DNA from: Flavobacterium saccharophilum
Lineage (GTDB): Bacteria > Bacteroidota > Bacteroidia > Flavobacteriales > Flavobacteriaceae
Direction: 5' to 3'
NCBI RefSeq assembly: GCF_900142735.1
Contig: NZ_FRBY01000001.1
Coordinates: 1,116,001 to 1,180,000, forward strand
Length of the DNA stretch: 64,000 nucleotides
Shown: positions 52,779 through 61,784 of the stretch, in pieces
Position numbering within the stretch: position 1 is the first letter of the stretch
How the letters are laid out: each line of letters starts with the position of its first letter
Program-made: the position numbers and the translations under genes
Notes under the pieces: generated by a model
What the model saw: the letters and a program-made list of their open reading frames with translations, nothing else
The model's database searches: none
What the model was told of the DNA's origin: nothing

Positions 52779-52917
52779 ACAACGAGGTAGTAAAGTATTT
52801 TATTGATAAAAATAAGCATTCTTAAGCAACTGTAGTGTTTATTTTTGTAATTAACATTTTCATAACATCTTAAATTTTATTTTTAATTAACTGTAAATTA
52901 ATAAATTAAAAAAAAAA

Positions 52918-52965
52918 TGATGTGTTTTTGTAATGTTGTAAATTTTGCTTTGATGTGTTTTTGTA
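52918..52965. promoter_or_regulatory. 15-bp direct repeat, candidate operator of the PUL
   Basis: TGATGTGTTTTTGTA occurs at 52918-52932 and again, identical, at 52951-52965, a 33-bp period (about three helical turns). The second copy ends 12 bp before the predicted -33 element of susC. This geometry fits cooperative binding of a dimeric activator on one DNA face. The regulator encoded divergently is the obvious candidate. Confidence 0.6.
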
Positions 52966-52976
52966 GGGAATTTTAA

Positions 52977-53008
52977 TTGTAGATAGTAAAAAAATAACAT
53001 TATTATTG
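52977..53008 (+). promoter_or_regulatory. Predicted susC promoter
   Basis: TTG (52977-52979), a 21-nt spacer and TATTATTG (53001-53008), one mismatch to TANNTTTG, about 40 nt before the susC ATG. A weak -7 element suits an activator-dependent promoter. The rest of the 345-bp space is A/T-rich. Confidence 0.45.
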
Positions 53009-53047
53009 CATCAAATTACTAATTAATTAACCAAAATTTTTAGAAAA

Positions 53048-56000
53048 ATGAAATTAACAAAATTACTTATTTTTTGTGTTTCGTCTTTGTTATTCTCGGT
53101 TATAGCTGTGGCTCAGGATGTCACAGTAAATGGGATGATAAATGATGAGAGTGGAATGCCAGTTCCAGGTGCTACTATTTTATTGAAAGGTACTACAAAG
53201 TCAACGGCATCAGATTTTGACGGAAAATTCCAAATCCAAGTGCCTTCAAACGGTGTTTTAACAGTTACTTTTATTGGATATGCAACTGTTACAGAAGCTG
53301 TAAACGGAAGAACAAAAATTACAGTTCAATTAAAACCTGAATCGCAATCGTTGAACGAAGTTGTGGTTGTAGGATATGGTACTCAAAAGAAATCGGTTGT
53401 AACGGGAGCGATCTCCAGTGTTAAAGCCTCCGATTTAGAAGATTTGCCTATAACTAGAGTTGAGCAGTCTCTTCAAGGTAGAGTATCTGGGGTTACCATT
53501 GCAGCAAATGCAGGGCAACCAGGGTCTTCTTCTACAATACGCGTAAGGGGTATTACTTCTTTTGGAAATAATGAACCACTATGGGTTGTTGATGGAGTTA
53601 TTGTTGATTCAGGAGGAATTGGTTATTTAAATCAATCTGATATCGCGTCAATGGAGGTTTTAAAAGATGCCGCATCACAAGCAATTTATGGTGCAAGGGC
53701 AGCTGCCGGTGTTATTCTTATAACAACAAAAAAAGGAAAATCAGGTAAAATGAGTGTAAACTATAATGGTTATACTGGTTTCTCTGCAGCAGCAAGAAAA
53801 TTAGATTTATTGAATGCAACGGAATATGCTACTTTGATGAACGAAAGATATGCAAATGGATATGTTCCTGATGCAACGAAGCCATATTCATTACCATATC
53901 AATCTCCATCTTCTTTTGGTGCTGGTACTGATTGGCAAAGTACGATCTTTAACGACAGTGCTCAAAAGACTGGTCACGAATTCAGCTTGTCAGGAGGAAA
54001 TGATGTGTCTACATTTTATGTTTCTTTTGGTTTATTGGATCAACAAGGTATTGTGGCAACTCCTATTTCTAATTACAATAGAAAAAACATCCGTTTAAAT
54101 TCGACTCATAAAATTGTGAAAGGATTAACTTTTGGTCAGACTTTAGGATATTCTCACGAAAAAAATGTTGGAATTGGTAATACGAATAATGAATATGGTG
54201 GTCCATTAAGTTCTGCGATTAATTTAGATCCTACAACACCGGCGATCGTTACTGATCCTAATGTTGCAAAGGGATATCCATACAATCAGCCTTATACTTT
54301 GAGAGATCCAAATGGAAATCCTTATGGAGTATCTCAAGTAGTAACTCAGGAAATGAGTAATCCATTGGCTTATATTCAAACAAGATTAGGAAATTATGGA
54401 TGGTCTGATAATTTTGTTGGAAATGCATATTTAGAACTTGAAGCCGTAAAAGGTTTAAAAATTAGAAGTACGTTAGGTGGTAAGTTAGCCTATTGGGGTG
54501 CAGAAAGCTTTACACCAGTATTTTATTTTAACTCTTCTACTATTAATCCAAATAATAGTTTAACACGTAATTCAAACAAAGGTTTCGGATGGAATATCGA
54601 AAACACTGTTTCATATACAAGACAAATTGACGATCATAACTTTTCAGTATTGGTTGGACAGGGAGCTTACGTAGATAACATTACTTCTGGTTCTACTGTT
54701 ACTTATAAAAACTTGCCAGCAACTACTTTTGATGAAGCTACTTTCAACTCAGGTGCTGTAACAGACGATATTACTGCTTCTGCTTATGATGGTTACGAGC
54801 ATAAAGTAACTTCATTATTCGCAAGGTTAAATTATGATTACAAGGAAAAATATCTTCTTACAGGTATTGTACGTCGTGATGGTTCTTCTCGTTTTGGTCA
54901 AAATTATAAATACGGAACTTTTCCATCATTTTCTTTAGGATGGGTACCAACCAAAGAAAATTTTTGGCCAGAAAACAAAGTAGTAACACAGTTGAAATTT
55001 AGAGGGGGTTACGGAATTACAGGTAGCGACGCTATCGGAGATTTCAAATTCTTACCTACAATTGGATCAGGTAGAAACTATACAATCGGAAATCAAGGTT
55101 CTGTTGTAATTGGAAATAGTCCAAATGCGCCTTCTAATCCGGATTTGAAATGGGAAGAAACTAGTCAGGCTAACGTAGCGTTTGATATTACCTTCTTTAA
55201 TGATTTGTCTTTAACTACAGATTTTTATGTTAAAAAATCTAGTGGTATTCTTCAAGATATTGATTTGCCAGGTCACGTTGGTAGCCCGGGAAGACCATCT
55301 GCAAACATTGCAGACATGGAAAATAAAGGTATTGATATAGAATTGTCTTACCGTAAAAAAATTGGTCAGGTAAATGTTGGTTTCAGCGGAAATATTTCTT
55401 ACTTAGAAAACGAAGTAACAAATCTAGGACAAGGTATTCAGTTTATTTCCGGAGATGCTAGTTTCCAAAATATGGGTGCTGTTACAAGAACGCAAGTGGG
55501 CCAATCGTATAATTCTTTTTATGGATTTAAAACACAGGGAATTTTCCAAAATCAAGCAGAAGTTAGCGCTTACACAAATGCTGCAGGAGGTCTAATTCAG
55601 CCTGATGCGAGACCAGGTGATTTTAGATGGCAGGATCTTAATGGAGATGGACAAATTAGCGATGATGATAAAACTTTTATCGGAAGCCCTCTTCCAAAAT
55701 ACACATATGGTTTTACAATTAATTTAGATTATAAAAACTTTGATTTATTAATCTTTACTCAGGGAGCGATAGGAAATAAAATTTTCCAGGGATTGCGTCG
55801 TCTGGATATTACAGATGCTAACTATCAAACTTCTGCATTAGGGCGTTGGACAGGTGAAGGATCTACTAATTCTTACCCAATTTTATCATCAGTTGATAAC
55901 AATAAAAACTTCTCACGTCCATCAGATTTTTATTTAGAAGATGGAGATTATTGGAGAATTAAAACTATTCAAATTGGATATAGCTTACCTAGTGATGTTA

Positions 56001-56173
56001 TTTCAAAAGCAGGTCTTTCAAAAACAAGACTTTATTTGACTGGTGAAAATTTATTGACATTTACAAAATACACTGGTTATGATCCAGAAATTGGTGGAGG
56101 TGTTTTAGGTATTGATAAAGGATATTATCCACAAGCTAGAACTATAATGTTAGGGGTTAATTTACAATTTTAA
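53048..56173 (+). CDS. SusC/RagA family TonB-linked outer-membrane glycan importer
   Basis: 1041 residues with a signal peptide (LLIFCVSSLLFSVIAVAQ). A carboxypeptidase-regulatory-like domain comes first (about 25-105; VNGMINDESGMPVPGATILL), then the SusC signature LNEVVVVGYGTQKKSVVTGA. A TonB plug follows (VRGITSFGNNEPLWVVDGVI, KDAASQAIYGARAAAGVILI), and the long beta-barrel ends in an aromatic strand (MLGVNLQF). With SusD it imports oligosaccharides using TonB energy. The length is typical. It is the first gene of the PUL operon; susD follows after 11 nt. Confidence 0.96.
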   Translation: MKLTKLLIFCVSSLLFSVIAVAQDVTVNGMINDESGMPVPGATILLKGTTKSTASDFDGKFQIQVPSNGVLTVTFIGYATVTEAVNGRTKITVQLKPESQSLNEVVVVGYGTQKKSVVTGAISSVKASDLEDLPITRVEQSLQGRVSGVTIAANAGQPGSSSTIRVRGITSFGNNEPLWVVDGVIVDSGGIGYLNQSDIASMEVLKDAASQAIYGARAAAGVILITTKKGKSGKMSVNYNGYTGFSAAARKLDLLNATEYATLMNERYANGYVPDATKPYSLPYQSPSSFGAGTDWQSTIFNDSAQKTGHEFSLSGGNDVSTFYVSFGLLDQQGIVATPISNYNRKNIRLNSTHKIVKGLTFGQTLGYSHEKNVGIGNTNNEYGGPLSSAINLDPTTPAIVTDPNVAKGYPYNQPYTLRDPNGNPYGVSQVVTQEMSNPLAYIQTRLGNYGWSDNFVGNAYLELEAVKGLKIRSTLGGKLAYWGAESFTPVFYFNSSTINPNNSLTRNSNKGFGWNIENTVSYTRQIDDHNFSVLVGQGAYVDNITSGSTVTYKNLPATTFDEATFNSGAVTDDITASAYDGYEHKVTSLFARLNYDYKEKYLLTGIVRRDGSSRFGQNYKYGTFPSFSLGWVPTKENFWPENKVVTQLKFRGGYGITGSDAIGDFKFLPTIGSGRNYTIGNQGSVVIGNSPNAPSNPDLKWEETSQANVAFDITFFNDLSLTTDFYVKKSSGILQDIDLPGHVGSPGRPSANIADMENKGIDIELSYRKKIGQVNVGFSGNISYLENEVTNLGQGIQFISGDASFQNMGAVTRTQVGQSYNSFYGFKTQGIFQNQAEVSAYTNAAGGLIQPDARPGDFRWQDLNGDGQISDDDKTFIGSPLPKYTYGFTINLDYKNFDLLIFTQGAIGNKIFQGLRRLDITDANYQTSALGRWTGEGSTNSYPILSSVDNNKNFSRPSDFYLEDGDYWRIKTIQIGYSLPSDVISKAGLSKTRLYLTGENLLTFTKYTGYDPEIGGGVLGIDKGYYPQARTIMLGVNLQF

Positions 56174-56184
56174 AATTTAGAATC

Positions 56185-57693
56185 ATGAAAATTAAAAATA
56201 TAAGATATTCATTCATCGCAATTGGATTGCTGATTATTAGCTATTCTTGTAGTGAAGATTTTTTAACAGTAGATCCAAAAGGATTGCCATTAGTAGACAA
56301 CTATTATAAAGATGAAACAGAAGCCTATTCAGCATTAATTGCGGCTTATGATATCATGGGAAAACAATCTAAAGGGTTTGAAAATATGGTCTGTATGCTA
56401 AATGCAGGTTCAGATGACTTTTATGCCGGAGGTGGAGGACCTGGAGATGGAGCAGGAATTCATGCTTTTGATAATTATACTTTAGATAAAATTAATATGC
56501 CTAGAAGTTTCTGGGGAGACTTTTTTCAAGGTATTGCAAGAGCAAATATATTATTGCAGAAATTGCCAGATGTAAATATGGACGAGGCTAAAAAGGTTCG
56601 TTTTGCTGCAGAAGCTAAAGCAATGAGAGGATATTACTATTTTGAATTGGTAAGAACTTTTAAAAACTTACCATTAATTACAGCTCCTCTTTCACCAGCA
56701 GAGACATACACTATTACACAATCGACACCAGAAGAAGTATATGCTCAAATTGAGAAAGATTTGATTGAAGCAAAAGCTGCTTTGCCAAACACAGTTAATA
56801 ATGCAACAGAAGGAGGTCGTTTTTCTAAAGGATCTGTTCAGGCTTTATTAGGTAAAGTGTACTTATATGAAGGAAAGAATGCTCTTTCTGCAGCTGAATT
56901 TGCCGATGTTAATGGTACACCTGGAGGAACGAGTATGTACGGATACAAACTGCTTGCTAATTATGAAGATTTATGGGTTATCAGTAACAAGCTAAACTCA
57001 GAATCTATTATCGAAATTATGCATACAGACAAAAGTAATGCAGACTGGGGATTCTGGGGAGGCGGAAATGACGAAGGTAACTCTGTAAATATCATGGTTG
57101 GCCCAAGAGGATATGGTAGAAATGATCAATCATTACCAGATTATATCTCAGGATGGAGCTTTAATCCAATAACTCAAAGTTTATATGATGCTTTAAAAGG
57201 AGATCCTCGTTTTGATGCTACAATTGTTGATTTGCGTGCTCTGAAAGCATCTGGAGCTGCTAATTATGCACCTGGTGATCAGGATACAGGATATTTCTTA
57301 AAGAAGTTTATGCCATTAAACTCTGATACTTCACAAGGTGGAGGAGCACAAGCTTTAAATTACAAACAAGATACTTATGCAATTCGTTTAGCAGATACTT
57401 ACCTTATGGAAGCAGAAGCTTTAGGCGGAACAGGAGCAAGAGCACAAGCTTTATTAGATGCAGTAAGAGCTAGAGTTGGACTTGGTTCTGTGCCAGTTTC
57501 TATTGATGCTATTATGAATGAGAGACGTTTGGAATTAGCAGGTGAAGGACACCGTTGGTTCGATTTAGTTAGAACTGGAAAAGCAGCAACTGTTCTTGCA
57601 AATGTTGGATTTGTTGCAGGCAAAAATGAAGTTTGGCCAATTCCGCAAAAAGATTTAGAAAACACTAAACTTGTTCAAAATCCACTTTATTAA
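56185..57693 (+). CDS. SusD/RagB family glycan-binding lipoprotein
   Basis: 502 residues with a lipobox (LLIISYSCSEDF). TPR-like helices with the SusD patterns EAYSALIAAYDIMG, FFQGIARANILLQKLPDV, AEAKAMRGYYYFELVRTF, and the C-terminal NERRLELAGEGHRWFDLVRT. It caps the SusC barrel at the cell surface. It is co-transcribed with susC. Confidence 0.96.
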   Translation: MKIKNIRYSFIAIGLLIISYSCSEDFLTVDPKGLPLVDNYYKDETEAYSALIAAYDIMGKQSKGFENMVCMLNAGSDDFYAGGGGPGDGAGIHAFDNYTLDKINMPRSFWGDFFQGIARANILLQKLPDVNMDEAKKVRFAAEAKAMRGYYYFELVRTFKNLPLITAPLSPAETYTITQSTPEEVYAQIEKDLIEAKAALPNTVNNATEGGRFSKGSVQALLGKVYLYEGKNALSAAEFADVNGTPGGTSMYGYKLLANYEDLWVISNKLNSESIIEIMHTDKSNADWGFWGGGNDEGNSVNIMVGPRGYGRNDQSLPDYISGWSFNPITQSLYDALKGDPRFDATIVDLRALKASGAANYAPGDQDTGYFLKKFMPLNSDTSQGGGAQALNYKQDTYAIRLADTYLMEAEALGGTGARAQALLDAVRARVGLGSVPVSIDAIMNERRLELAGEGHRWFDLVRTGKAATVLANVGFVAGKNEVWPIPQKDLENTKLVQNPLY

Positions 57694-57712
57694 TTAGTTA
57701 AGACAATATCAT

Positions 57713-58597
57713 ATGAAAATAAATTTAATGAAAAGACAAGGATTTTTATTGTTGTTTTTTATGACAGCAGTACTAGGAGTTACTAGTTGTCAGCCAGATG
57801 ATTCCATTGTTGATAATGGATTGACAAATTCAAATGTTGACGCATCGTTTGATATTATTCCCGTAGAAGGAAAAGTTAATACATACCAATTAGTCGCTCA
57901 GACAAAAGGTGTTCTTAAATCACTATGGGATACAGGAGCAGGAGATTATGCTGGTAAAATGGTGGAAGAAATTTCTTTGCCAGATGCTGGAACTTATACT
58001 ATCGTGCATACCGCAATTGGTAGCGGTGGAGGTAAGGCTTCTGCTTCAAAAGAAATTGTAGTTGCGACTTCAGACCCTTTAAAAGGTAATTTGGTGCAAG
58101 GAGGTTCTTTTGCAACTGCAGCAGATCAGGCAAAATGGACTGTACTAAATTTAAGTGCTACAGGTGCCGCTTTTTGGTCTTATGAAAATAATAGCGCTAC
58201 TATTCATTCTCCAGGTGGCTGGGCACAAGAAGGAATTTATCAGGCAATAGATGTTGTAAAAGATAAAGAATATACAATTGATATGCGTGTTTCTTCTCCA
58301 AGTGGATCTGATGAAACCTGGTTTGAAGTATATGCAGGAACATCAGCGCCAGCTTCAGGTGTTGAATATAAAGACAATAAAGTAATGGGTCTAAGTACTT
58401 GGGATGGTTGCGCAAAAGCGGGATTTTCAGGTATGTTATCTGTAGTTGGTTGTGTTAAAAATGATAAAACAGGTACCGTTTCAAATACAGTAAAATTTGC
58501 TGCAACTGGAAAGGTTTACTTACTAATTCGCTCTGGTGGTAATACTTTTACCAAAGACGGAATTACGGTAAGTAAAATTGAGATGAGAGGAAAATAA
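57713..58597 (+). CDS. Surface glycan-binding lipoprotein (SusE-position protein)
   Basis: 294 residues with a lipobox (TAVLGVTSCQPDD). Residues about 40-120 look like a PKD-type Ig domain (TKGVLKSLWDTGAGDYAGKM, AGTYTIVHTAIGSGGG). Residues about 125-294 look like a carbohydrate-binding beta-sandwich (NLVQGGSFATAADQAKWTVL, AFWSYENNSATIHSPGG, YTIDMRVSSPSGSDETW). The location directly after susD matches the surface glycan-binding protein slot of PULs. Ligand specificity is unknown. A terminator-like hairpin follows, so the GH genes may be less expressed or separately promoted. Confidence 0.8.
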   Translation: MKINLMKRQGFLLLFFMTAVLGVTSCQPDDSIVDNGLTNSNVDASFDIIPVEGKVNTYQLVAQTKGVLKSLWDTGAGDYAGKMVEEISLPDAGTYTIVHTAIGSGGGKASASKEIVVATSDPLKGNLVQGGSFATAADQAKWTVLNLSATGAAFWSYENNSATIHSPGGWAQEGIYQAIDVVKDKEYTIDMRVSSPSGSDETWFEVYAGTSAPASGVEYKDNKVMGLSTWDGCAKAGFSGMLSVVGCVKNDKTGTVSNTVKFAATGKVYLLIRSGGNTFTKDGITVSKIEMRGK

Positions 58598-58627
58598 AAA
58601 GATTAAGTTAAGTTTAAGTTTGGTTGT

Positions 58628-58662
58628 AAATAGCCCATAATCATTATGAGTATGGGCTATTT
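58628..58662 (+). terminator. Terminator-like hairpin inside the PUL
   Basis: AAATAGCCCATA (58628-58639) and TATGGGCTATTT (58651-58662) flank an 11-nt loop with a T-run after it. It may partially terminate transcription between the binding-protein genes and the enzyme genes. Confidence 0.78.
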
Positions 58663-58740
58663 TTTAAATACTTAAGCAAATAGAAACGGAAAAACAGTTT
58701 CTGAAAAACTTCAATTTAGAATTTAAATAATAAGGAAAGA

Positions 58741-60195
58741 ATGAAAAAAAATAGTTTCAAAATTCTATGCTTTTTGTTTTCGTTGGCAGCCTTTGCCCAA
58801 CAACCAAAAACAAAAAAAGAGTTTACAACCAATGGAAAAAAAATAACGGTTTATACTACCGCTGAAAATTCAAATCTAAGAATTACTTCTACAGATAATT
58901 TAACTTTTTCAGCAGCAAAACAACCTCTTGAAATCGAAACATCGGTTTTTGTAGAACCATCAAAAAGATTTCAGACTTTTATGGGAATTGGTGGCGCTAT
59001 TACTGACGCAAGTGCCGAAATTTTTGCTAAACTTTCAAAAGAAAAACAAACAGAATTCTTAAATGCCTACTACGATAAAAATAAAGGAATTGGCTATTCT
59101 TTGCTAAGAACAACGATACAAAGTTCTGATTTTAGCAGTGGAAGCTACTCTTATATCGAAGAAGGCGATAAAGATTTAAAAACTTTTTCTATTGATCATG
59201 ACAGACAATATCGCATTCCGTTAATAAAACAGGCGATTCAGACTGCCGGAGGAAAATTGTTAACTTATGTTGCGCCATGGTCGCCCAATGCTTTCATGAA
59301 AAGTAACAAAAATGTTTTAAAAGGCGGAACTTTATTGCCAGAATATTATCAGACTTGGGCAAATTTTTATGCCAAGTTTATAAAAGCATACGAGAAAGAA
59401 GGAATTCCAATTTGGGGAACTTCAACTCAAAATGAGCCAATGGCAGTACAAACGTGGGAATCTTGTATATATACCGCTGAAGCAGAAAGAGATTTTATTA
59501 AAAATTTCCTTGGACCAACATTGAAAAAAGAAAAATTAGGAGACGTAAAAATTATTGCATGGGATCATAACCGTGATTTAATGAATTACAGAGCTAATGT
59601 TATTTACTCAGATCCTGAAGCTTCAAAATATGTTTGGGGAATGGGTTTTCACTGGTATGAAAACTGGTCAGGCGGAGCTTCGATGTTTGATAATGTAGCC
59701 AAAGTAAATGAAGCTTATCCTGACAAAGGTTTGCTTTTTACTGAAGGTTGTGTTGAAAAGTTTGATGCCAAAAAGTATCAATTTTGGGGTAACGGCGAGA
59801 GATATGGTATTTCTATGATTAATGATTTTAATAATGGAACTGCCGGATGGACAGACTGGAATATTCTTTTGGATCAAAACGGTGGACCTAATCATGTTGG
59901 AAATTTTTGTTTTTCACCAATCCATGCCGACACTACAACCGGTGAGTTAATTTATACACCTTCTTATTATTATATCGGACATTTTTCAAAATTCATTCAC
60001 TTAAATGCGGTTAGAGTTAGCTCTGCAGTGAGCAGAAGTGCTTTATTAAGTACTTCATTTTTGAATGCAGACGGAACCATGGCAACTATTGTTATGAACC
60101 AAACTGACAAAGAAGTTACGTATAATTTAATAATAGCTGCTGAAAAAACAGTAGTTAAAATTCCGGCGCATGCTATACAGACACTTGTATATTAA
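58741..60195 (+). CDS. GH30 family glycoside hydrolase (first paralogue, secreted)
   Basis: 484 residues with a plain signal peptide (FKILCFLFSLAAFAQQ) and no lipobox. The catalytic (beta/alpha)8 barrel plus linked beta-sandwich of GH30: FMGIGGAITDASAEIFAKL, acid/base Glu232 (STQNEPM), nucleophile Glu335 (LFTEGCVE), and a beta-sandwich ending ATIVMNQTDKEVTYNL and PAHAIQTLVY. GH30 enzymes cleave beta-1,6- or beta-1,3-glucans, glucosylceramide or xylans. In this PUL setting I favour beta-1,6-glucan. It has no T9SS C-terminal signal, so it is probably periplasmic. It is about 70% identical by eye to the next gene. Confidence 0.9.
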   Translation: MKKNSFKILCFLFSLAAFAQQPKTKKEFTTNGKKITVYTTAENSNLRITSTDNLTFSAAKQPLEIETSVFVEPSKRFQTFMGIGGAITDASAEIFAKLSKEKQTEFLNAYYDKNKGIGYSLLRTTIQSSDFSSGSYSYIEEGDKDLKTFSIDHDRQYRIPLIKQAIQTAGGKLLTYVAPWSPNAFMKSNKNVLKGGTLLPEYYQTWANFYAKFIKAYEKEGIPIWGTSTQNEPMAVQTWESCIYTAEAERDFIKNFLGPTLKKEKLGDVKIIAWDHNRDLMNYRANVIYSDPEASKYVWGMGFHWYENWSGGASMFDNVAKVNEAYPDKGLLFTEGCVEKFDAKKYQFWGNGERYGISMINDFNNGTAGWTDWNILLDQNGGPNHVGNFCFSPIHADTTTGELIYTPSYYYIGHFSKFIHLNAVRVSSAVSRSALLSTSFLNADGTMATIVMNQTDKEVTYNLIIAAEKTVVKIPAHAIQTLVY

Positions 60196-60207
60196 TATTT
60201 TATAAAG

Positions 60208-60252
60208 AGTAAGAGGGTTGATCTGAATCATCCATTTTGGCCCTCGCTTACT
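60208..60252 (+). other. Possible intergenic hairpin between GH30 paralogues
   Basis: AGTAAGAGGG (60208-60217) can pair with CCCTCGCTTACT (60241-60252) with a 2-nt bulge. It may be a processing or attenuation site between the paralogues. Confidence 0.35.
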
Positions 60253-60287
60253 TGAATTTTAAATTAAATAGTTTTTTGAAAGTAACA

Positions 60288-61757
60288 ATGAAAGCCATAA
60301 ATAGAATTTTAATAGCTCCAATACTAGTTCTGCAATTAAGTTGTTCTTCATCAAAGGTTGTGGATAGCACTACTGTTTCTGCATCCAAAGCAAACAAAAA
60401 AATCCAGGTTTATACTACGGCCGAAAATACTAATTTGAGATTATCATTATCTAATAATTTAATTTCGAATTCAGCTTCACAACAAACAAATTCAACAGTA
60501 TCTATTGTTATCGATACTGAAAAAACAGATCAGACTTTTTTAGGAATTGGAGGCGCTATTACAGACGCAAGTGCTGAAGTTTTTGCCAAATTATCTCCTA
60601 AAAAACAACAGGAATTCTTAACCGCTTATTACGATAAAAATAAAGGGATTGGTTATTCCTTAGCAAGGACTAATATTCATAGTTGCGATTTTAGCAGCGA
60701 CAGCTATACTTATGTTTCTGAGGGTGACAAAGAATTAAAAACCTTCAATATAGATCACGACAGGAAATATAGAATTCCACTACTCAAAAAAGCAATTGAA
60801 ACTGCCGGCGGGAAATTAACTTTATTTGTAAGTCCCTGGAGTCCCCCAGCTTTCATGAAAGACAATAATGATATTTTGCACGGCGGCGTTTTATTGCCTG
60901 AGTTCGCACAATCGTGGGCAAATTATTATGCCAAATTTATAAAAGCCTACGAAAAAGAAGGTATACCAGTTTGGGGATTGACGATTCAAAATGAACCAAT
61001 GGCCAAGCAAAGATGGGAATCTTGTATCTATACTCCGGAAGCTGAACGAGATTTTCTGAAAAATTTCCTGGGGCCAACTTTGGAAAAAGAAGGATTGGGT
61101 TCTAAAAATATTATTATTTGGGATCACAATCGCGGCGATCAGTTAGAAACCAGAGCAAACCTTGTTTTCTCAGACCCTGAAGTTTCAAAATATGCCTGGG
61201 GAATTGGATTTCACTGGTATGAAACCTGGAATGGCGGGCCGCCTCAATTTCAATCTGTAGGGAATGTACACAAAGCTTTTCCAAACAAAAATTTACTTTT
61301 TACAGAAGGATGTGTCGAAAGATTTGATCCTACAAAATTTCAATTTTGGGGAAATGCAGAACGTTATGGCCTTAACATGATTAACGATTTCAATAACGGA
61401 ACTGTAGGCTGGACAGACTGGAACATACTTTTAGACCAAAATGGAGGACCTAATCACGTTGGGAATTTTTGTTTTGCACCAATCCATGCAGATACCACAA
61501 AAGACGAATTGATCTTTACTCCAATGTATTATTATATCGGTCATCTTTCAAAATTTATTCAGCCTAATGCCAAAAGAATAAATCAAACTATCAGTGATCA
61601 AACCCTCTTAAGTACGTCTTTTAAAAATTCTGACGGAAAAATTGCAACTATCGTTATGAATCAATCCGATAAGGATGTTGTTTATAGTGTAATAAATAAC
61701 ACTTTAAAAACCATTATAACTATTCCGCCACATGCTATACAAACTATTGTATACTAG
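60288..61757 (+). CDS. GH30 family glycoside hydrolase (second paralogue, lipoprotein)
   Basis: 489 residues from ATG 60288 (MKAINRILIAPILVLQLSCS), chosen because it starts a lipoprotein signal with lipidated Cys at about 19; an extension to a start at 60237 has no support. Same GH30 barrel and beta-sandwich as the upstream gene: FLGIGGAITDASAEVFAKL, acid/base Glu about 236 (TIQNEPM) and nucleophile Glu about 340 (LFTEGCVE). The product should sit on the outer membrane or surface, whereas its paralogue is soluble. The pair is a tandem duplication with divided localisation. Confidence 0.9.
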   Translation: MKAINRILIAPILVLQLSCSSSKVVDSTTVSASKANKKIQVYTTAENTNLRLSLSNNLISNSASQQTNSTVSIVIDTEKTDQTFLGIGGAITDASAEVFAKLSPKKQQEFLTAYYDKNKGIGYSLARTNIHSCDFSSDSYTYVSEGDKELKTFNIDHDRKYRIPLLKKAIETAGGKLTLFVSPWSPPAFMKDNNDILHGGVLLPEFAQSWANYYAKFIKAYEKEGIPVWGLTIQNEPMAKQRWESCIYTPEAERDFLKNFLGPTLEKEGLGSKNIIIWDHNRGDQLETRANLVFSDPEVSKYAWGIGFHWYETWNGGPPQFQSVGNVHKAFPNKNLLFTEGCVERFDPTKFQFWGNAERYGLNMINDFNNGTVGWTDWNILLDQNGGPNHVGNFCFAPIHADTTKDELIFTPMYYYIGHLSKFIQPNAKRINQTISDQTLLSTSFKNSDGKIATIVMNQSDKDVVYSVINNTLKTIITIPPHAIQTIVY

Positions 61758-61784
61758 TAGCACTACTAACTAAAAACTAGAAAA

